Positions 43,619 through 52,907 of a DNA stretch of 64,000 bases are shown piece after piece. This DNA comes from Lysinimonas soli (GTDB lineage: Bacteria > Actinomycetota > Actinomycetes > Actinomycetales > Microbacteriaceae). Position numbers and translations under genes: made by a program. Every line of letters starts with the position of its first letter. Position 1 is the first letter of the stretch. The stretch is taken from NCBI RefSeq assembly GCF_042655435.1, contig NZ_JBHSMG010000001.1, positions 682,001 through 746,000 on the forward strand. The letters are read 5' to 3'. The notes below the pieces were generated by a model. It saw only the letters and a program-made list of their open reading frames with translations. It searched no databases and was not told where the DNA came from.

Positions 43619-45106
43619 TTACTCCGGGCCCGGCCGCCGCGGCGAACGTGCCGGGCGGTGCCTCCAGAGTTGCAGGCTCGCGTAGCTGCGCCACGGCGTC
43701 CAGGCGGCGGCGCGCTCGGCGAGGGCGCGCGCCGACCCCGGCAGGCCGAGCGCCTCGGCGCTCTGCCTGATCACCAGATCGCTCGCGAGAAAGACGTCCG
43801 GGTTGCCGAGCACGCGCAGCGCGAGGTAGTCGGCGGTCCACGGTCCGACGCCCGGCAGCGCGAGCAGCGCGGCGCGCAGCTCGGCGGCGGGCGTCTCGAC
43901 ATCGAGGCGCAGGGCGCCGTCGGCCAGGGCATCCGCGACCCGCAGGATCGTCGCGATCCGGTTCGCCGGTCCGCGCAGCACCTCCGCGCCGTGCTCGGCG
44001 ATCGCGGCGGCCGTCGGGAACGACCGCGCTCCCGCCGGCCCCGCGCCCAGGGCCTCGACGAGCCGGCCGACCACCGTGCGCGCGGCAGCGACCGAGATCT
44101 GCTGCCCGATGAGGGTGCGGAACAGCGTCTCCGCCCCGTCGGCGCTGCCGGGAATCCGGATGCCGGGCGTCGCGGTCACGAGCGGCGCGAGCGCGGCATC
44201 CGCGGCGATGGCCTCGTCGATGGCCACGGAGTCGGCGTCGAGATCGAACATCCGCCGTACCCGCGCCGAGAGAGCGGGCACGTCGGAGAGGCGAGCCAGC
44301 CGCGCCGTGACGATCAGGCCCGCGCGGTCGGGATTGAGGCGCACCGTGACCTCGGCCCGCCCGCCCGGCAGCTCGAGGCCGCGCGAGAAGCTGTCGGCGT
44401 CGCCCCGTTCGAGGCCCACGACGGCGTGGTCGGCGAAGAAGCGCATCAGGCCGGCGCCGTCGAAGGGCGCGCGCGCCGGCAGATGCAGCACGAGCGGGGT
44501 CGCCGGGTCCGCGGCGATCGCGTCGCCCGCACGGCCGCGTCGCGCGATCGCCCGGAGTTGACTCGGCGTCGCCCGGTAGACCTCGGCGATCGTGTCGTTG
44601 AACTGCCGCAGGCTGCCGAAGCCGGCGGCGAAGGCGATGTCGGAGATCGGCAGCTCGGTCGCGGCGAGCAGGGAGCGGGCGGTCTGGGCGCGGTTCGCGC
44701 GGGCCAGCGCGAGCGGGCCGGCTCCCAGTTCGGCGCGCAGCACCCGCGTGACGTGGCGCGGCGTGTAGCCGAGCCGACGGGCGAGACCCTCGACGCCCTC
44801 CCGTTCGACGACGCCGTCGTGCACGAGCCGCATCGCGCGCGAGGCCAGGTCGTCGTGCAGATTCCAGTCCGGCGAGCCGGGCACGGCATCCGGTTGGCAG
44901 CGTTTGCAGGCGCGCAGCCCGGCCTCGTGCGCGGCCGCGGCCGTGCGGTAGAAGCTCACGTTGCCCGGCTTGGGCGTCATGGCGGGGCAGCTCGGCCGGC
45001 AGTAGATGCCCGTGCTGTGCACCCCCGCGATGAACTGCCCGTCGAATCGGGCGTCGCGCGAGGCGAGCGCGCCGTAGCGCTGGGCGAACTGCGGATCGTC
45101 GGGCAT
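43619..45106 (-). CDS. AdaA-AlkA fusion: alkylation repair regulator and glycosylase
   Basis: 495 residues. N-terminal Ada zinc domain with the Cys tetrad C36, C40, C67, C70 (IYCRPSC; ACKRCQ), where the first Cys takes methyl groups from phosphotriesters; then an AraC helix-turn-helix (LGYTPRHVTRVLRAEL; AGFGSLRQFNDTI); then an AlkA N-domain and HhH-GPD glycosylase (LPGVGPWTADYLALR and the catalytic Asp in DVFLASD). It senses alkylation and excises 3-methyladenine. ATG 45106 chosen because MPDDPQFAQRYGAL is a normal Ada start. No separate ogt gene is in the window. Confidence 0.94.
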   Translation of the reverse strand: MPDDPQFAQRYGALASRDARFDGQFIAGVHSTGIYCRPSCPAMTPKPGNVSFYRTAAAAHEAGLRACKRCQPDAVPGSPDWNLHDDLASRAMRLVHDGVVEREGVEGLARRLGYTPRHVTRVLRAELGAGPLALARANRAQTARSLLAATELPISDIAFAAGFGSLRQFNDTIAEVYRATPSQLRAIARRGRAGDAIAADPATPLVLHLPARAPFDGAGLMRFFADHAVVGLERGDADSFSRGLELPGGRAEVTVRLNPDRAGLIVTARLARLSDVPALSARVRRMFDLDADSVAIDEAIAADAALAPLVTATPGIRIPGSADGAETLFRTLIGQQISVAAARTVVGRLVEALGAGPAGARSFPTAAAIAEHGAEVLRGPANRIATILRVADALADGALRLDVETPAAELRAALLALPGVGPWTADYLALRVLGNPDVFLASDLVIRQSAEALGLPGSARALAERAAAWTPWRSYASLQLWRHRPARSPRRPGPE

Positions 45107-45207
45107 GGACCCACCCTCGCACGCGCCCACGACCTTGGCCAGCGGAAATCGGACACCACACGGGAGCACTCTCCGACGGCGGGGACGTCATCGGATAGCC
45201 TCGCCGG

Positions 45208-46620
45208 ATGAGCATGGAGGCCGCCGACGGGCACGGGGCCGTCCTTCGCGCGCTGCGGTCCGAGCTCGGCGCCATCGTCCGCACCGACGCTGAGGCGCTC
45301 GACGGGGCGCGCGTCGACAAGTCCGGCCGACGCGCTCCCGGGCGGCCGCTCGCCGTCGTCGAGGCCACGACGGTCGAGCAGGTGCAGGCGACGATGCGGA
45401 TCGCCACGGAGCACCGCATCCCCGTCGTCCCGCGCGGGGCCGGGACCGGGCTCGCGGGCGCGGCCATCGGCGGCGAGGGCGAGATCGTGCTGTCGACCCG
45501 CCGTATGGACCGGATCCTCGAGATCTCGGTCGACGACGAGATCGCGGTCGTCGAGCCCGGCGTGCTCAACGGCGAGCTGGATGCCGTGCTCGCCGAACGC
45601 GGGCTCTGGTGGCCGCCCGATCCGGCCAGCAAGGCCATCTCGACGATCGGCGGCAACATCGCCACGAACGCGGGCGGCCTGCTGTGCGCGAAGTACGGGG
45701 TGACCCGCGAGGCCGTGCTCGGGCTCACGGTCGTGCTCGCCGACGGCCGGCTGCTTCGGCTCGGGCGCCGCACCATCAAGGGCGTGACGGGATACGACCT
45801 GACCGCCCTGCTGATCGGATCGGAGGGCACCCTCGGGGTCATCGTCGAGGCGACGCTGCGGTTGCGCCCGCTGCCGAGCGGCACCGTCGCCACAATCAGC
45901 GCCTCGTTCGCGAGCGTCGAGCTGGCGGCCCGCGCCGCCGCGGCGATCGTCTCGAGCGGGGTCCGGCCGGCGGTCATGGAGCTGCTCGACGCCCACGCCC
46001 TCGAGGCGATCGGTGAGCACCTCGGCCTCGATCTGGGCGGTCGCGGCGCGCAACTGCTGGTGCAGACGGATGGTGCCGCAGCGGAGTCCGAGGCCGACGC
46101 CGCCGTCTCGGTCATCGCCGAGCTCGGCGGCGACTCCGAACTCTCCAACGACCCGGACGAGGGCGAGCGGCTGTTCGCGATCCGCCGGGCGTTCCATCCC
46201 GCCATGGAGGCGCGCGGAACGGTGCTCATCGAGGACGTGGCGGTGCCGCGCAGCGCCTTGGCCGCGATGTTCGACGCGATCGCCCGCATCGAGTCGAAGT
46301 ACGGGATCTCGATCCCGACCGTGGCCCACGCGGGCGACGGGAACCTGCATCCGAACTTCATCATCGGGCCCCCGACCGCCGGACCGCGCGCGCTCGCCGA
46401 CGAGCCCGTCGTCGTGCCCGATCACATCTGGGCGGCCGCCGACGAGCTCTTCGTGGAGTGCCTGCGCCTCGGCGGCACCCTGACCGGGGAGCACGGGGTG
46501 GGCGTGCTCAAGAAGCGGTGGCTGCGCGCCGAGCTCGGCGACGACTCCTATGCGCTGCAGCGGCAGCTCAAATCGGTGTTCGACCCGCTCGGCCTGCTGA
46601 ATCCGGGCAAGGTGTTCTGA
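45208..46620 (+). CDS. FAD-linked oxidase (GlcD / D-lactate dehydrogenase-like)
   Basis: 470 residues of the VAO/PCMH flavoprotein family. FAD-binding motifs VPRGAGTGLAGAAIGG and NIATNAGGLLCAKYG, then YDLTALLIGSEGTLGVI; C-terminal half has HAGDGNLHPN and LTGEHGVGVLKK, the cap and active-site signs of glycolate oxidase subunit GlcD and D-lactate dehydrogenases. No iron-sulphur subunit gene is adjacent, so a single-subunit D-2-hydroxyacid dehydrogenase is more likely. Leaderless: TAGCCT six bases upstream of the ATG. Divergent from AdaA-AlkA. Confidence 0.92.
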   Translation: MSMEAADGHGAVLRALRSELGAIVRTDAEALDGARVDKSGRRAPGRPLAVVEATTVEQVQATMRIATEHRIPVVPRGAGTGLAGAAIGGEGEIVLSTRRMDRILEISVDDEIAVVEPGVLNGELDAVLAERGLWWPPDPASKAISTIGGNIATNAGGLLCAKYGVTREAVLGLTVVLADGRLLRLGRRTIKGVTGYDLTALLIGSEGTLGVIVEATLRLRPLPSGTVATISASFASVELAARAAAAIVSSGVRPAVMELLDAHALEAIGEHLGLDLGGRGAQLLVQTDGAAAESEADAAVSVIAELGGDSELSNDPDEGERLFAIRRAFHPAMEARGTVLIEDVAVPRSALAAMFDAIARIESKYGISIPTVAHAGDGNLHPNFIIGPPTAGPRALADEPVVVPDHIWAAADELFVECLRLGGTLTGEHGVGVLKKRWLRAELGDDSYALQRQLKSVFDPLGLLNPGKVF

Positions 46621-46724
46621 GCGCTCGAACGCTCGAGCGACCGCGGCTGAGGGTTCGCTGACAGGCGGCTCGACGGAATAGTCATGCATCCGCATCGGTT
46701 GTATCGGTCAAGGTGACTACTCAG

Positions 46725-47396
46725 ATGACTACTGCGACGACCACTTCCTCTTCGAGCAACGCGTCCGCCAACGGCAGGCGCGCCGCCGGTGCGCCCCTGA
46801 CCCGGGTGCCCGCGCTGCCGCGCGACACGCGGACCGGCCGCCCTCTCGTTCCGCGGCCGACCGTGGGCCGATTGCGCCTGCGCCCGACCCGGCGTGGCCG
46901 CGGGTTCATCGTCGGGACGGTGGATGCCGCCGGTCCCGACACCAACGGATTCGCCCCGCGAGACCGCGTCGCCTGGCGCGACTCGGGCGAGGAGCTCGAA
47001 GAGCTGCTGTTGATCGATCAGGACGACGTGCTCGGCGTCCCCTCCTGGATCAGCGACGAGCAGCTCGTCAGCTACCTCGGCCCCGGCCTGATCGCTCGCG
47101 CCCTGGTGCGCACGCGCCCCTTCGCCCGTGGCGACCAGGTGCGCGTCGTCTCGACCGACCCCGTGGTCGCCGAGTTGACGGCGGCCTGGGCCCGCTCGCT
47201 GGGCGCGCGGATCGTCGATCCCGCGGTCGAGTCGGCACGGGTGTCGATCCACGACGAGCCGAAGATCCGTCGCACCGTCCTGGGAAGCCACGGCAAGCTG
47301 GCACAGGCCGCGGTCGAGGTGTTCCAGGCGATCCGCGCCGGAGTGTTCGACAGCGTGCCCGTGATCGCGGGCGTCGCCCCGAGCATCGCGGCGTAA
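46725..47396 (+). CDS. Degenerate quinone-oxidoreductase-like (MDR) protein
   Basis: 223 residues. Residues about 60-140 track zeta-crystallin-type MDR enzymes in order: FIVGTVDAAGPDTNGFAPRD for GVVxAVGPxVxxFxxGD, RVAW, then a segment ending VPSWISDEQ, then GLIARALVRTRPFARGDQVR. But where the glycine-rich nucleotide loop should be, it reads STDPVVAELT, and the C-terminal Rossmann half is short. So it probably cannot bind NADPH. No frameshift is seen and codon use is normal, so it looks like a kept, repurposed protein. A GTG at 46713 is an alternative start; AAGGTG precedes the ATG at 46725. Confidence 0.68.
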   Translation: MTTATTTSSSSNASANGRRAAGAPLTRVPALPRDTRTGRPLVPRPTVGRLRLRPTRRGRGFIVGTVDAAGPDTNGFAPRDRVAWRDSGEELEELLLIDQDDVLGVPSWISDEQLVSYLGPGLIARALVRTRPFARGDQVRVVSTDPVVAELTAAWARSLGARIVDPAVESARVSIHDEPKIRRTVLGSHGKLAQAAVEVFQAIRAGVFDSVPVIAGVAPSIAA

Positions 47397-47452
47397 CGAG
47401 AGGTGCGCACCGCGCGGTCCGCGGCGTGGTGCGCGCGTCTAGGCTGTGGGCC

Positions 47453-47956
47453 ATGGGATTCCTGGCGCCGCTCGACGACGACGACCTGACTCCGGATGCG
47501 GCCGAGGCCGCCCGGCGGTTCCTCGCCGCCCACCCCGGCCCGCTCTCGCCGCTCGACCGCACCCTGCTGGGCTCCGCGGCGGCCTTCGACGCCTACCAGG
47601 GCTGGTTCACGCTGCGTGACGAGCTGGTGCCGTACCTCGGGGAGCGCGCCGTGACCCTGTTCAGCTTCGCCATCAGCGACGGCTACCCGGCGCCGTATCC
47701 CGCCGGGTTCTTCCGGCGCGAACTGGAGCTCAACGGCGACGACCCGGTCGACCCTCAGGTCACCGAGGCCGAGCGGTTGCTGATCGATTGGGGTCGCGGC
47801 CTCGGGGCGGGTGCGGCATCCGTCGCCCCCGGGCTCGCGGCACGCGTCGAGCAGACGTTCCAACCCAAGCTGCGGCTGCTGCTGACGGCCTTCGCAGGGC
47901 TCACCGTCGCGGTCTGCGTGTTCACCGTCGCGGGCGGCGTCGAACTCGAGCAGTAG
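47453..47956 (+). CDS. Conserved hypothetical protein
   Basis: 167 residues. Helical and soluble through residue 140 (AFDAYQGWFTLRDELVPYLG; LFSFAISDGYPAPYPAGFFR), then one hydrophobic C-terminal helix (LTAFAGLTVAVCVFTVAGGV). The helical part vaguely recalls AhpD-like proteins, but the CxxC is absent and I do not assign it. ATG has TAGGCT seven bases upstream (leaderless). Confidence 0.72.
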   Translation: MGFLAPLDDDDLTPDAAEAARRFLAAHPGPLSPLDRTLLGSAAAFDAYQGWFTLRDELVPYLGERAVTLFSFAISDGYPAPYPAGFFRRELELNGDDPVDPQVTEAERLLIDWGRGLGAGAASVAPGLAARVEQTFQPKLRLLLTAFAGLTVAVCVFTVAGGVELEQ

Positions 47957-48042
47957 GCGGTACGGCGCCACCCCGGCGCATCGCCCTCGACGCACCACCC
48001 TCGACGAAGAGATCGCCCCCGACGGCAGATACAGTCGCTGGT

Positions 48043-48831
48043 ATGGACATCGCGGCCCTGCTCACGAGCGCCCTCTTCGTCGGCGGGGTCGTTCTCGCCC
48101 TGCAGATCGCGGATGCCGTCGGCGCGGTGCTCGACGCCCGTCGCCAGCGCCCCGGCCACGACGGCGAGCCGAGCGATCCGGACACCCTGACCCGGCGCCG
48201 CGTGCGCGAACTCTCGTGGACCGTCGTCGTCACAGCCGCGCTCGCCGTGCTCGTGGCCTTCGGCGTGGACTCGGCGGCCCGCCTGGTCTGGGACAGGGAT
48301 CGCCCCGTGGTCGGCGCCCTCATCCTGCTGGGGCTCACCCTGCTGACCTTCGCGATCGGCATCGCGGCGATCGTCGCCGTGGTGCGCCGGGAGCGCCCGA
48401 CCTACGCCCGGATCCGTCGCGACCTTCGCGACCGTGCCTCGATCACGCTCGATCGCGACGAACTCGCGGAGTTCGACGAGCGCGTCGAGCGCGCCGATCG
48501 GCTGCGCGTGCGCCGTTCTCAGGGGGCCAACGTGCTGCGGGCGTTCGGTGTCGCGATCCTGCTGGCGCTCGTGGTGCTCGCCGCCTATCTCTTCCCCGTG
48601 GGTGTCACCCTCGGCTTCGTCGCCGCCGCGCTGCTCGGGGTGGCGGCCTTCGTGGTCGCGCTGCGGTCGCACGCCGTTGCCGCGGCCGCCCTGGATGCGG
48701 TGCTCGAGGCGCAGCGGGCCGAGGTCATGGCGCTGCTGGAACGGGCCAGGATCCCGGCTCGCGGGCGGGTTCCGGGGCTGGGTAACCGGGTCGCCCGCGC
48801 CCTCGCCATCCTGCGCGAGCAGCAGAAGTAG
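48043..48831 (+). CDS. Membrane protein, uncharacterised
   Basis: 262 residues, five or so membrane segments (3-25, 60-83, 93-118, 168-190, 195-217) with a charged cytoplasmic loop (RRDLRDRASITLDRDELAEF) and a charged C-terminal tail. ATG 48043 has TACAGT seven bases upstream (leaderless). The PrsW protease gene begins 26 bases later on the same strand. Function unknown. Confidence 0.8.
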   Translation: MDIAALLTSALFVGGVVLALQIADAVGAVLDARRQRPGHDGEPSDPDTLTRRRVRELSWTVVVTAALAVLVAFGVDSAARLVWDRDRPVVGALILLGLTLLTFAIGIAAIVAVVRRERPTYARIRRDLRDRASITLDRDELAEFDERVERADRLRVRRSQGANVLRAFGVAILLALVVLAAYLFPVGVTLGFVAAALLGVAAFVVALRSHAVAAAALDAVLEAQRAEVMALLERARIPARGRVPGLGNRVARALAILREQQK

Positions 48832-48857
48832 TCAGGTCACTCGATATCGTGTGAGCC

Positions 48858-50096
48858 ATGACGGCTCCGGATCCCGCTGACCTGCCCGCCGACTCGACGC
48901 CGGCGACGCTGGCCCCGGAGGCGCCCGCCGAGGTGCAGGCGAGCACGCGGCACCCGGCCCACCCCGCGCTGGGTCGCCCCGCGCCGCACCGCTCGGGGTT
49001 GCTGGCAGCGGGGATCGTGGGATACCTGATCGTCGGTGCCGCCGTCCTTCTGGTCGTGGTGTACTTCCTCTCCTTCCTCGGTCCCGGCCTGACCGTCGTG
49101 GGTGCGGTCCTCGCGCTCGTGCCGCTCGCGATCGTGCTGCTCGGCATCCGCTGGATCGATCGCTGGGAGCCGGAGCCCTTCGGCATCCTGCTGTTCGCGT
49201 TCCTCTGGGGCGCGGGTGTCTCGATCGTGCTGGCGCTGACCGTCGATGTCGGCGTGCAGCTCGCGCTCTCGGCGCGCGGCGGGCCGACCGACACCAGCCA
49301 ACTGCTGCAGTCGGTCGTACAGGCGCCCATCGTCGAGGAGTCGGCGAAGGGCCTCGGCGTGCTGCTGATCTTCCTCGTCGCGCGGCGGTACTTCGACGGA
49401 CCGGTCGACGGGGTCGTGTACGCGGCCACCGTCGCGGCGGGGTTCGCGTTCAGCGAGAACATCCAGTACTTCGGCGAGCAGATCTCGAGCGAGGGCGGAT
49501 TCGACGGCTCGGTGGCGCAGATCTTCTTCATCCGCGGTCTGCTGTCGCCCTTCGCGCATGTGATGTTCACCGCGATGACGGGGTTGTTCATCGGCATGGC
49601 GGCCCGCCGGGGCGGCCGACTGGCCGGGGTCGGACTGTTCTTCGTCGGGCTGGTGCCTGCGATCCTGCTCCACGCGTTCTGGAACGGCTCCCTGGCCTTC
49701 GTCTCCGACTTCCTCGGGTACTACCTGCTCGTGCAGATGCCGCTGTTCGCGATCGGGCTCGTCGCGGTCGTGCTGCTGCGGCGGCGCGAGGTGCGGCTGA
49801 CCCAGCTGAGGCTCGGCGAGTATGCGGCCGCCGGGTGGTTCAACGCCGGCGAGCTGCAGTCGCTCGCGACTCCCGTGGGGCGACGCCGTTCGATGAGCTG
49901 GGCGAAGTCGAATGGCGTGGGCAGGCTCATGCGGTCGTACATCCGGGATGCCACCCGCCTCGCCTTCACCCGCAACCGGATCGTCACCCAGCGTGACCAC
50001 GTGGCGGCTCAGGCCGAGGAGGCCGCACTGCTCGCCCGGGTCAGCGCCGAGCGCGGCGCACTCGCCGCCGCCGTGAGCCGGGTTCCCGCGGGCTGA
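48858..50096 (+). CDS. PrsW-family intramembrane glutamic protease
   Basis: 412 residues. Polytopic membrane protein with the PrsW signs: IVEESAKG (EExxK, near 158-163), GFAFSENIQYF, and later His residues in FAHVMFTAMTG and LLHAFWNG. In Bacillus, PrsW cleaves an anti-sigma factor; other members act on membrane proteins of unknown kind. A soluble C-terminal tail of about 100 residues is unusual and could be regulatory. The gene is followed by a strong inverted repeat at 50148-50208. Confidence 0.88.
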   Translation: MTAPDPADLPADSTPATLAPEAPAEVQASTRHPAHPALGRPAPHRSGLLAAGIVGYLIVGAAVLLVVVYFLSFLGPGLTVVGAVLALVPLAIVLLGIRWIDRWEPEPFGILLFAFLWGAGVSIVLALTVDVGVQLALSARGGPTDTSQLLQSVVQAPIVEESAKGLGVLLIFLVARRYFDGPVDGVVYAATVAAGFAFSENIQYFGEQISSEGGFDGSVAQIFFIRGLLSPFAHVMFTAMTGLFIGMAARRGGRLAGVGLFFVGLVPAILLHAFWNGSLAFVSDFLGYYLLVQMPLFAIGLVAVVLLRRREVRLTQLRLGEYAAAGWFNAGELQSLATPVGRRRSMSWAKSNGVGRLMRSYIRDATRLAFTRNRIVTQRDHVAAQAEEAALLARVSAERGALAAAVSRVPAG

Positions 50097-50147
50097 GGGC
50101 GACGAACTGCCCCTTAGACGGACGGCCCCTTAGACGAACTGCCCCTT

Positions 50148-50208
50148 AACAGACTCATCGCCCAGTGGCGGGTGCTAAGACTCCGGCTCTTCTGGGCGAT
50201 GAGTTGTT
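50148..50208. terminator. Long perfect hairpin after the PrsW gene
   Basis: Inverted repeat ACTCATCGCCCAG (50153-50165) and CTGGGCGATGAGT (50192-50204), extended by AACA/TGTT with one bulged base, followed by TTCTTC. Likely a terminator. Just before it (50106-50147) the phrase GCCCCTTAGACG appears three times in slightly varied form. Confidence 0.6.
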
Positions 50209-50285
50209 CTTCACCCAGAGTGCACCCGTCTCGGCGGCAGGTCAACCCCCGGCCACGGTACGCCCCGGCGGAATACGATGCCGAC

Positions 50286-51275
50286 ATGAACCTCGTGGTG
50301 CGCTTCTCCCGTTTCGGCGGCCCGGAGGTGCTCGAACTCCTGGACGAGCCGATCGTCGAACCAGGGCCGGGCCAGGTGCGTGTGGCCCTGCGTGCCGCGG
50401 GCCTCAACCCCGCGGATGCGAAGCGCCGGGAGGGCGGCCCGCAGTATCCGGTCGCGCTGCCGACCGGGATCGGGCGGGAGCTCGCGGGCGTCGTCGAGGC
50501 CGTCGGGCCGACCGCAGTGGATGCCGTCGCGCAGCCGGGAAGGCCGCTCGCCGTCGGCGACGAGGTCTTCGGTACGGTTCCCGATGGCGCCTTCGCGCAG
50601 CATCTGGTCGCCGATGCCGGCTACTTCGCACCGAAGCCGTCCGCGTTGCCGTGGCCGGTCGCCGGGGGGCTCGCTCTGGTCGGCCAGACCGCCTGGGATG
50701 CTCTCGCCTCGCAACAGCTGACAGCCGGCGACACGATCGTGGTGAGCGCGGCCGCCGGGGGAGTCGGCGGCGTGCTCGCGCAGTTGGCGATCCTGCGCGG
50801 CGTGCGCGTGATCGGCAGCGCCTCGCCCGCGAACCACGCCTGGCTGCGCTCCCGGGGAGTCGAGCCGGTCGCCTACGGTCCGGATCTCGTGGCCGAGGTG
50901 CGCGCGCTCGCGCCGGACGGCGTCACCGCGGCCTTCGACCTGCACGGCGAGGACGCGGTGCGGCAGTTCCTCGAGCTCGGCATCCCGCCGCACCGCATCA
51001 ACACCAACGCCACCGACCCGAGTCGCTTCGGCATCCGCCGCGTCGGTCGTGGAGCGACGAACCTCGCGACGCTGACCGCCCTCGCCGAACTGGTCGTCGC
51101 CGGCGATGTCGAGCTGCCGATCGAGGCGGAGTTCCCGTTCGACCGCGTCGCCGAGGCCTTCGCCCGGCTGGAGCTCGGGCACCTGCGCGGCAAGATCGTG
51201 ATCGTCTCGGATGCCCCGCCGGTGCCGGCGATGGCGGCCGACGAGTCCCGAGCGACGCTGCCCGGTTCGGTGTAG
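50286..51275 (+). CDS. NAD(P)-dependent quinone oxidoreductase (MDR)
   Basis: 329 residues. Complete zinc-free MDR: N-terminal VRFSRFGGPEVLELLDEP, GIGRELAGVVEAVGP, glycine-rich SAAAGGVGGVLAQLAI with the intact AAxGGVG loop, and a C-terminal substrate part. It reduces quinones or enones with NADPH; the true substrate is not known. Contrast the degenerate relative at 46725. The ATG at 50286 has TACGAT six bases upstream (leaderless). The codons upstream to 50172 cross the terminator hairpin and are not used. Confidence 0.9.
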   Translation: MNLVVRFSRFGGPEVLELLDEPIVEPGPGQVRVALRAAGLNPADAKRREGGPQYPVALPTGIGRELAGVVEAVGPTAVDAVAQPGRPLAVGDEVFGTVPDGAFAQHLVADAGYFAPKPSALPWPVAGGLALVGQTAWDALASQQLTAGDTIVVSAAAGGVGGVLAQLAILRGVRVIGSASPANHAWLRSRGVEPVAYGPDLVAEVRALAPDGVTAAFDLHGEDAVRQFLELGIPPHRINTNATDPSRFGIRRVGRGATNLATLTALAELVVAGDVELPIEAEFPFDRVAEAFARLELGHLRGKIVIVSDAPPVPAMAADESRATLPGSV

Positions 51276-51361
51276 CCCCGCCGATCTCAGCGAGCCCCGG
51301 GCTTTCTCGGCGCCGACCCGCAGCACGTTCATAGGATGCGCCGAGCATCCGGGTCTGGACT

Positions 51362-52648
51362 GTGGACATGGATGAGAACGACGCGCAGGGCCCCGAGAAC
51401 GCCGAGCCGAAGGCCGGCCCCACCAGCACTCCCGCCGAAGCCATGGCAGACACATCGAGTCTCGCGCCGCGGCGGCGGCGTCGCGCGGCCCTGATCGGCG
51501 GCGCGACGGCGGTCGCCCTCGCGATCGGCGCCGGGGGCTTCGGTATCGGGACCGTGATCGCCGAGGCGAGGAACGGTTCCACCTCGGCCTCGGAGCAGAG
51601 CGGCTCCGGCGCACGGGGCGGGCAGTTCGGCGGCGCGGACGGGAGCGGCCAGGGCAGCAGCGGTCAGGGCGGCAGCGGCAGATATCCGAGTCCCCGCCTG
51701 GGCGGCACGGCGGCGCTGAACGCCACCGCCGCGACCAGCGCCCAGAAGGTGGGGGTCGTGACGATCGTCTCGACGCTGAACTACGACAGCCGCTCGCAGG
51801 CGGCCGGGACCGGCATCATCCTGAACTCGACGGGTGAGATCCTGACCAACAACCACGTCATCGAGGGCTCGACCGCGACGACCGTCACGGTCGAGTCGAC
51901 GGGCACGAGCTACACGGCCAAGGTCGTCGGAACCGACGCGACCGACGACATCGCCGTGCTGCAGCTGGTCGACAGCTCGGGCGACGACGTGACGGGGCTC
52001 AGCAAGGCCAAGATCGATTCCCAGTCCCTCTCGGTCGGCGCGGCGGTCACCTCGATCGGCAACGCCGAGGGCACCGGCAACCTGGTGGCGGCATCCGGCA
52101 CCGTGACCGCCCTCGAGCAGAGCATCCAGGTCGCCGACGACACGACGGGAGCGACCGAGAGCCTCTCCGGTCTCATCCAGACGAATGCGGATGTCGTGTC
52201 CGGCGACTCGGGCGGCCCGCTGATCGACTCGCAGGGCGAGGTCGCGGGCGTCGTGACGGCGGCATCCAGCGGTTCGCGCACGGTCGCCGGGTACGCCATC
52301 CCGATCGACGACGCCCTCTCGATCGCCAAGCGGATCATGGCGGGCGAGGCCAGCTCGACCGTCACGATCGGGCTGCCGGCCTTCCTCGGGGTCGAGCTGG
52401 CGACAGCGCAGACGGGTGCCGGGGTGCTGATCAGCGGCGTCGTGAGCGGCAGCGCGGCAGCGGGGTCCGCGCTGACCTCCGGCGACACCATCACGGCGCT
52501 CAACGGCAGCGCCGTCACGACCACCGACTCGCTGAGCGCGCTCGTGAAGAGCCACACACCGGGTGACACGGTCACGGTCACCTACACCGACGCGTCGGGG
52601 GCGTCGCACCAGGTGGCGGTGACCCTCGCGGGGGGTCCGGCCGCGTAG
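51362..52648 (+). CDS. HtrA/PepD-like S1C serine protease
   Basis: 428 residues. Cytoplasmic tail of about 40 residues, one membrane helix (residues 41-58), then a Gly/Ser/Gln-rich linker (about 65-110), a trypsin-like protease with His165 (TNNHVIEG), Asp196 (DDIAVLQ) and Ser283 (SGDSGGPL), and one PDZ-like domain to the end. It faces the outside and degrades misfolded envelope proteins, probably as in PepD or HtrA of actinobacteria. GTG 51362; an ATG at 51368 is also possible. A perfect 16-bp hairpin terminator follows. Confidence 0.93.
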   Translation: MDMDENDAQGPENAEPKAGPTSTPAEAMADTSSLAPRRRRRAALIGGATAVALAIGAGGFGIGTVIAEARNGSTSASEQSGSGARGGQFGGADGSGQGSSGQGGSGRYPSPRLGGTAALNATAATSAQKVGVVTIVSTLNYDSRSQAAGTGIILNSTGEILTNNHVIEGSTATTVTVESTGTSYTAKVVGTDATDDIAVLQLVDSSGDDVTGLSKAKIDSQSLSVGAAVTSIGNAEGTGNLVAASGTVTALEQSIQVADDTTGATESLSGLIQTNADVVSGDSGGPLIDSQGEVAGVVTAASSGSRTVAGYAIPIDDALSIAKRIMAGEASSTVTIGLPAFLGVELATAQTGAGVLISGVVSGSAAAGSALTSGDTITALNGSAVTTTDSLSALVKSHTPGDTVTVTYTDASGASHQVAVTLAGGPAA

Positions 52649-52661
52649 CGCCGCCCCCGTC

Positions 52662-52701
52662 AAACCCCCGGTCCGCAGGTGCAAGTGCGGACCGGGGGTT
52701 T
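52662..52701 (+). terminator. Terminator of the HtrA-like gene
   Basis: Perfect 16-bp inverted repeat AAACCCCCGGTCCGCA (52662-52677) and TGCGGACCGGGGGTTT (52686-52701) with an 8-base loop; the T-rich right edge serves as tail. Starts 13 bases after the stop codon. Confidence 0.85.
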
Positions 52702-52907
52702 CGCGTGCCGGCACCTGGTCCCGCCCGCGGGCACTTGTTGACCCGCGCGGTACTCGGCGTCGGGGCACGACGTGTCAGGGTGTCGCGGACGGGGTGTCGG
52801 GGAAGGGGTGTCGGGGACAGGGCGCCGGGACGTCAGGGGGGTCAGTGCATCAGGCCGCAGACGCTCGCGGCCGTCCGGCGCGGGTCGGCGGGTCGGCACA
52901 GCGGGTC

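Noticed and set aside
42792..46364. A 1190-codon minus-strand frame through the glycosyltransferase, AdaA-AlkA and FAD-oxidase region
   Set aside because: Antisense to the FAD oxidase and out of phase with AdaA-AlkA; only the last 259 codons encode a protein with motifs.
46725..47396. Calling this an alcohol dehydrogenase
   Set aside because: Zinc ligands and the glycine-rich nucleotide loop are missing.
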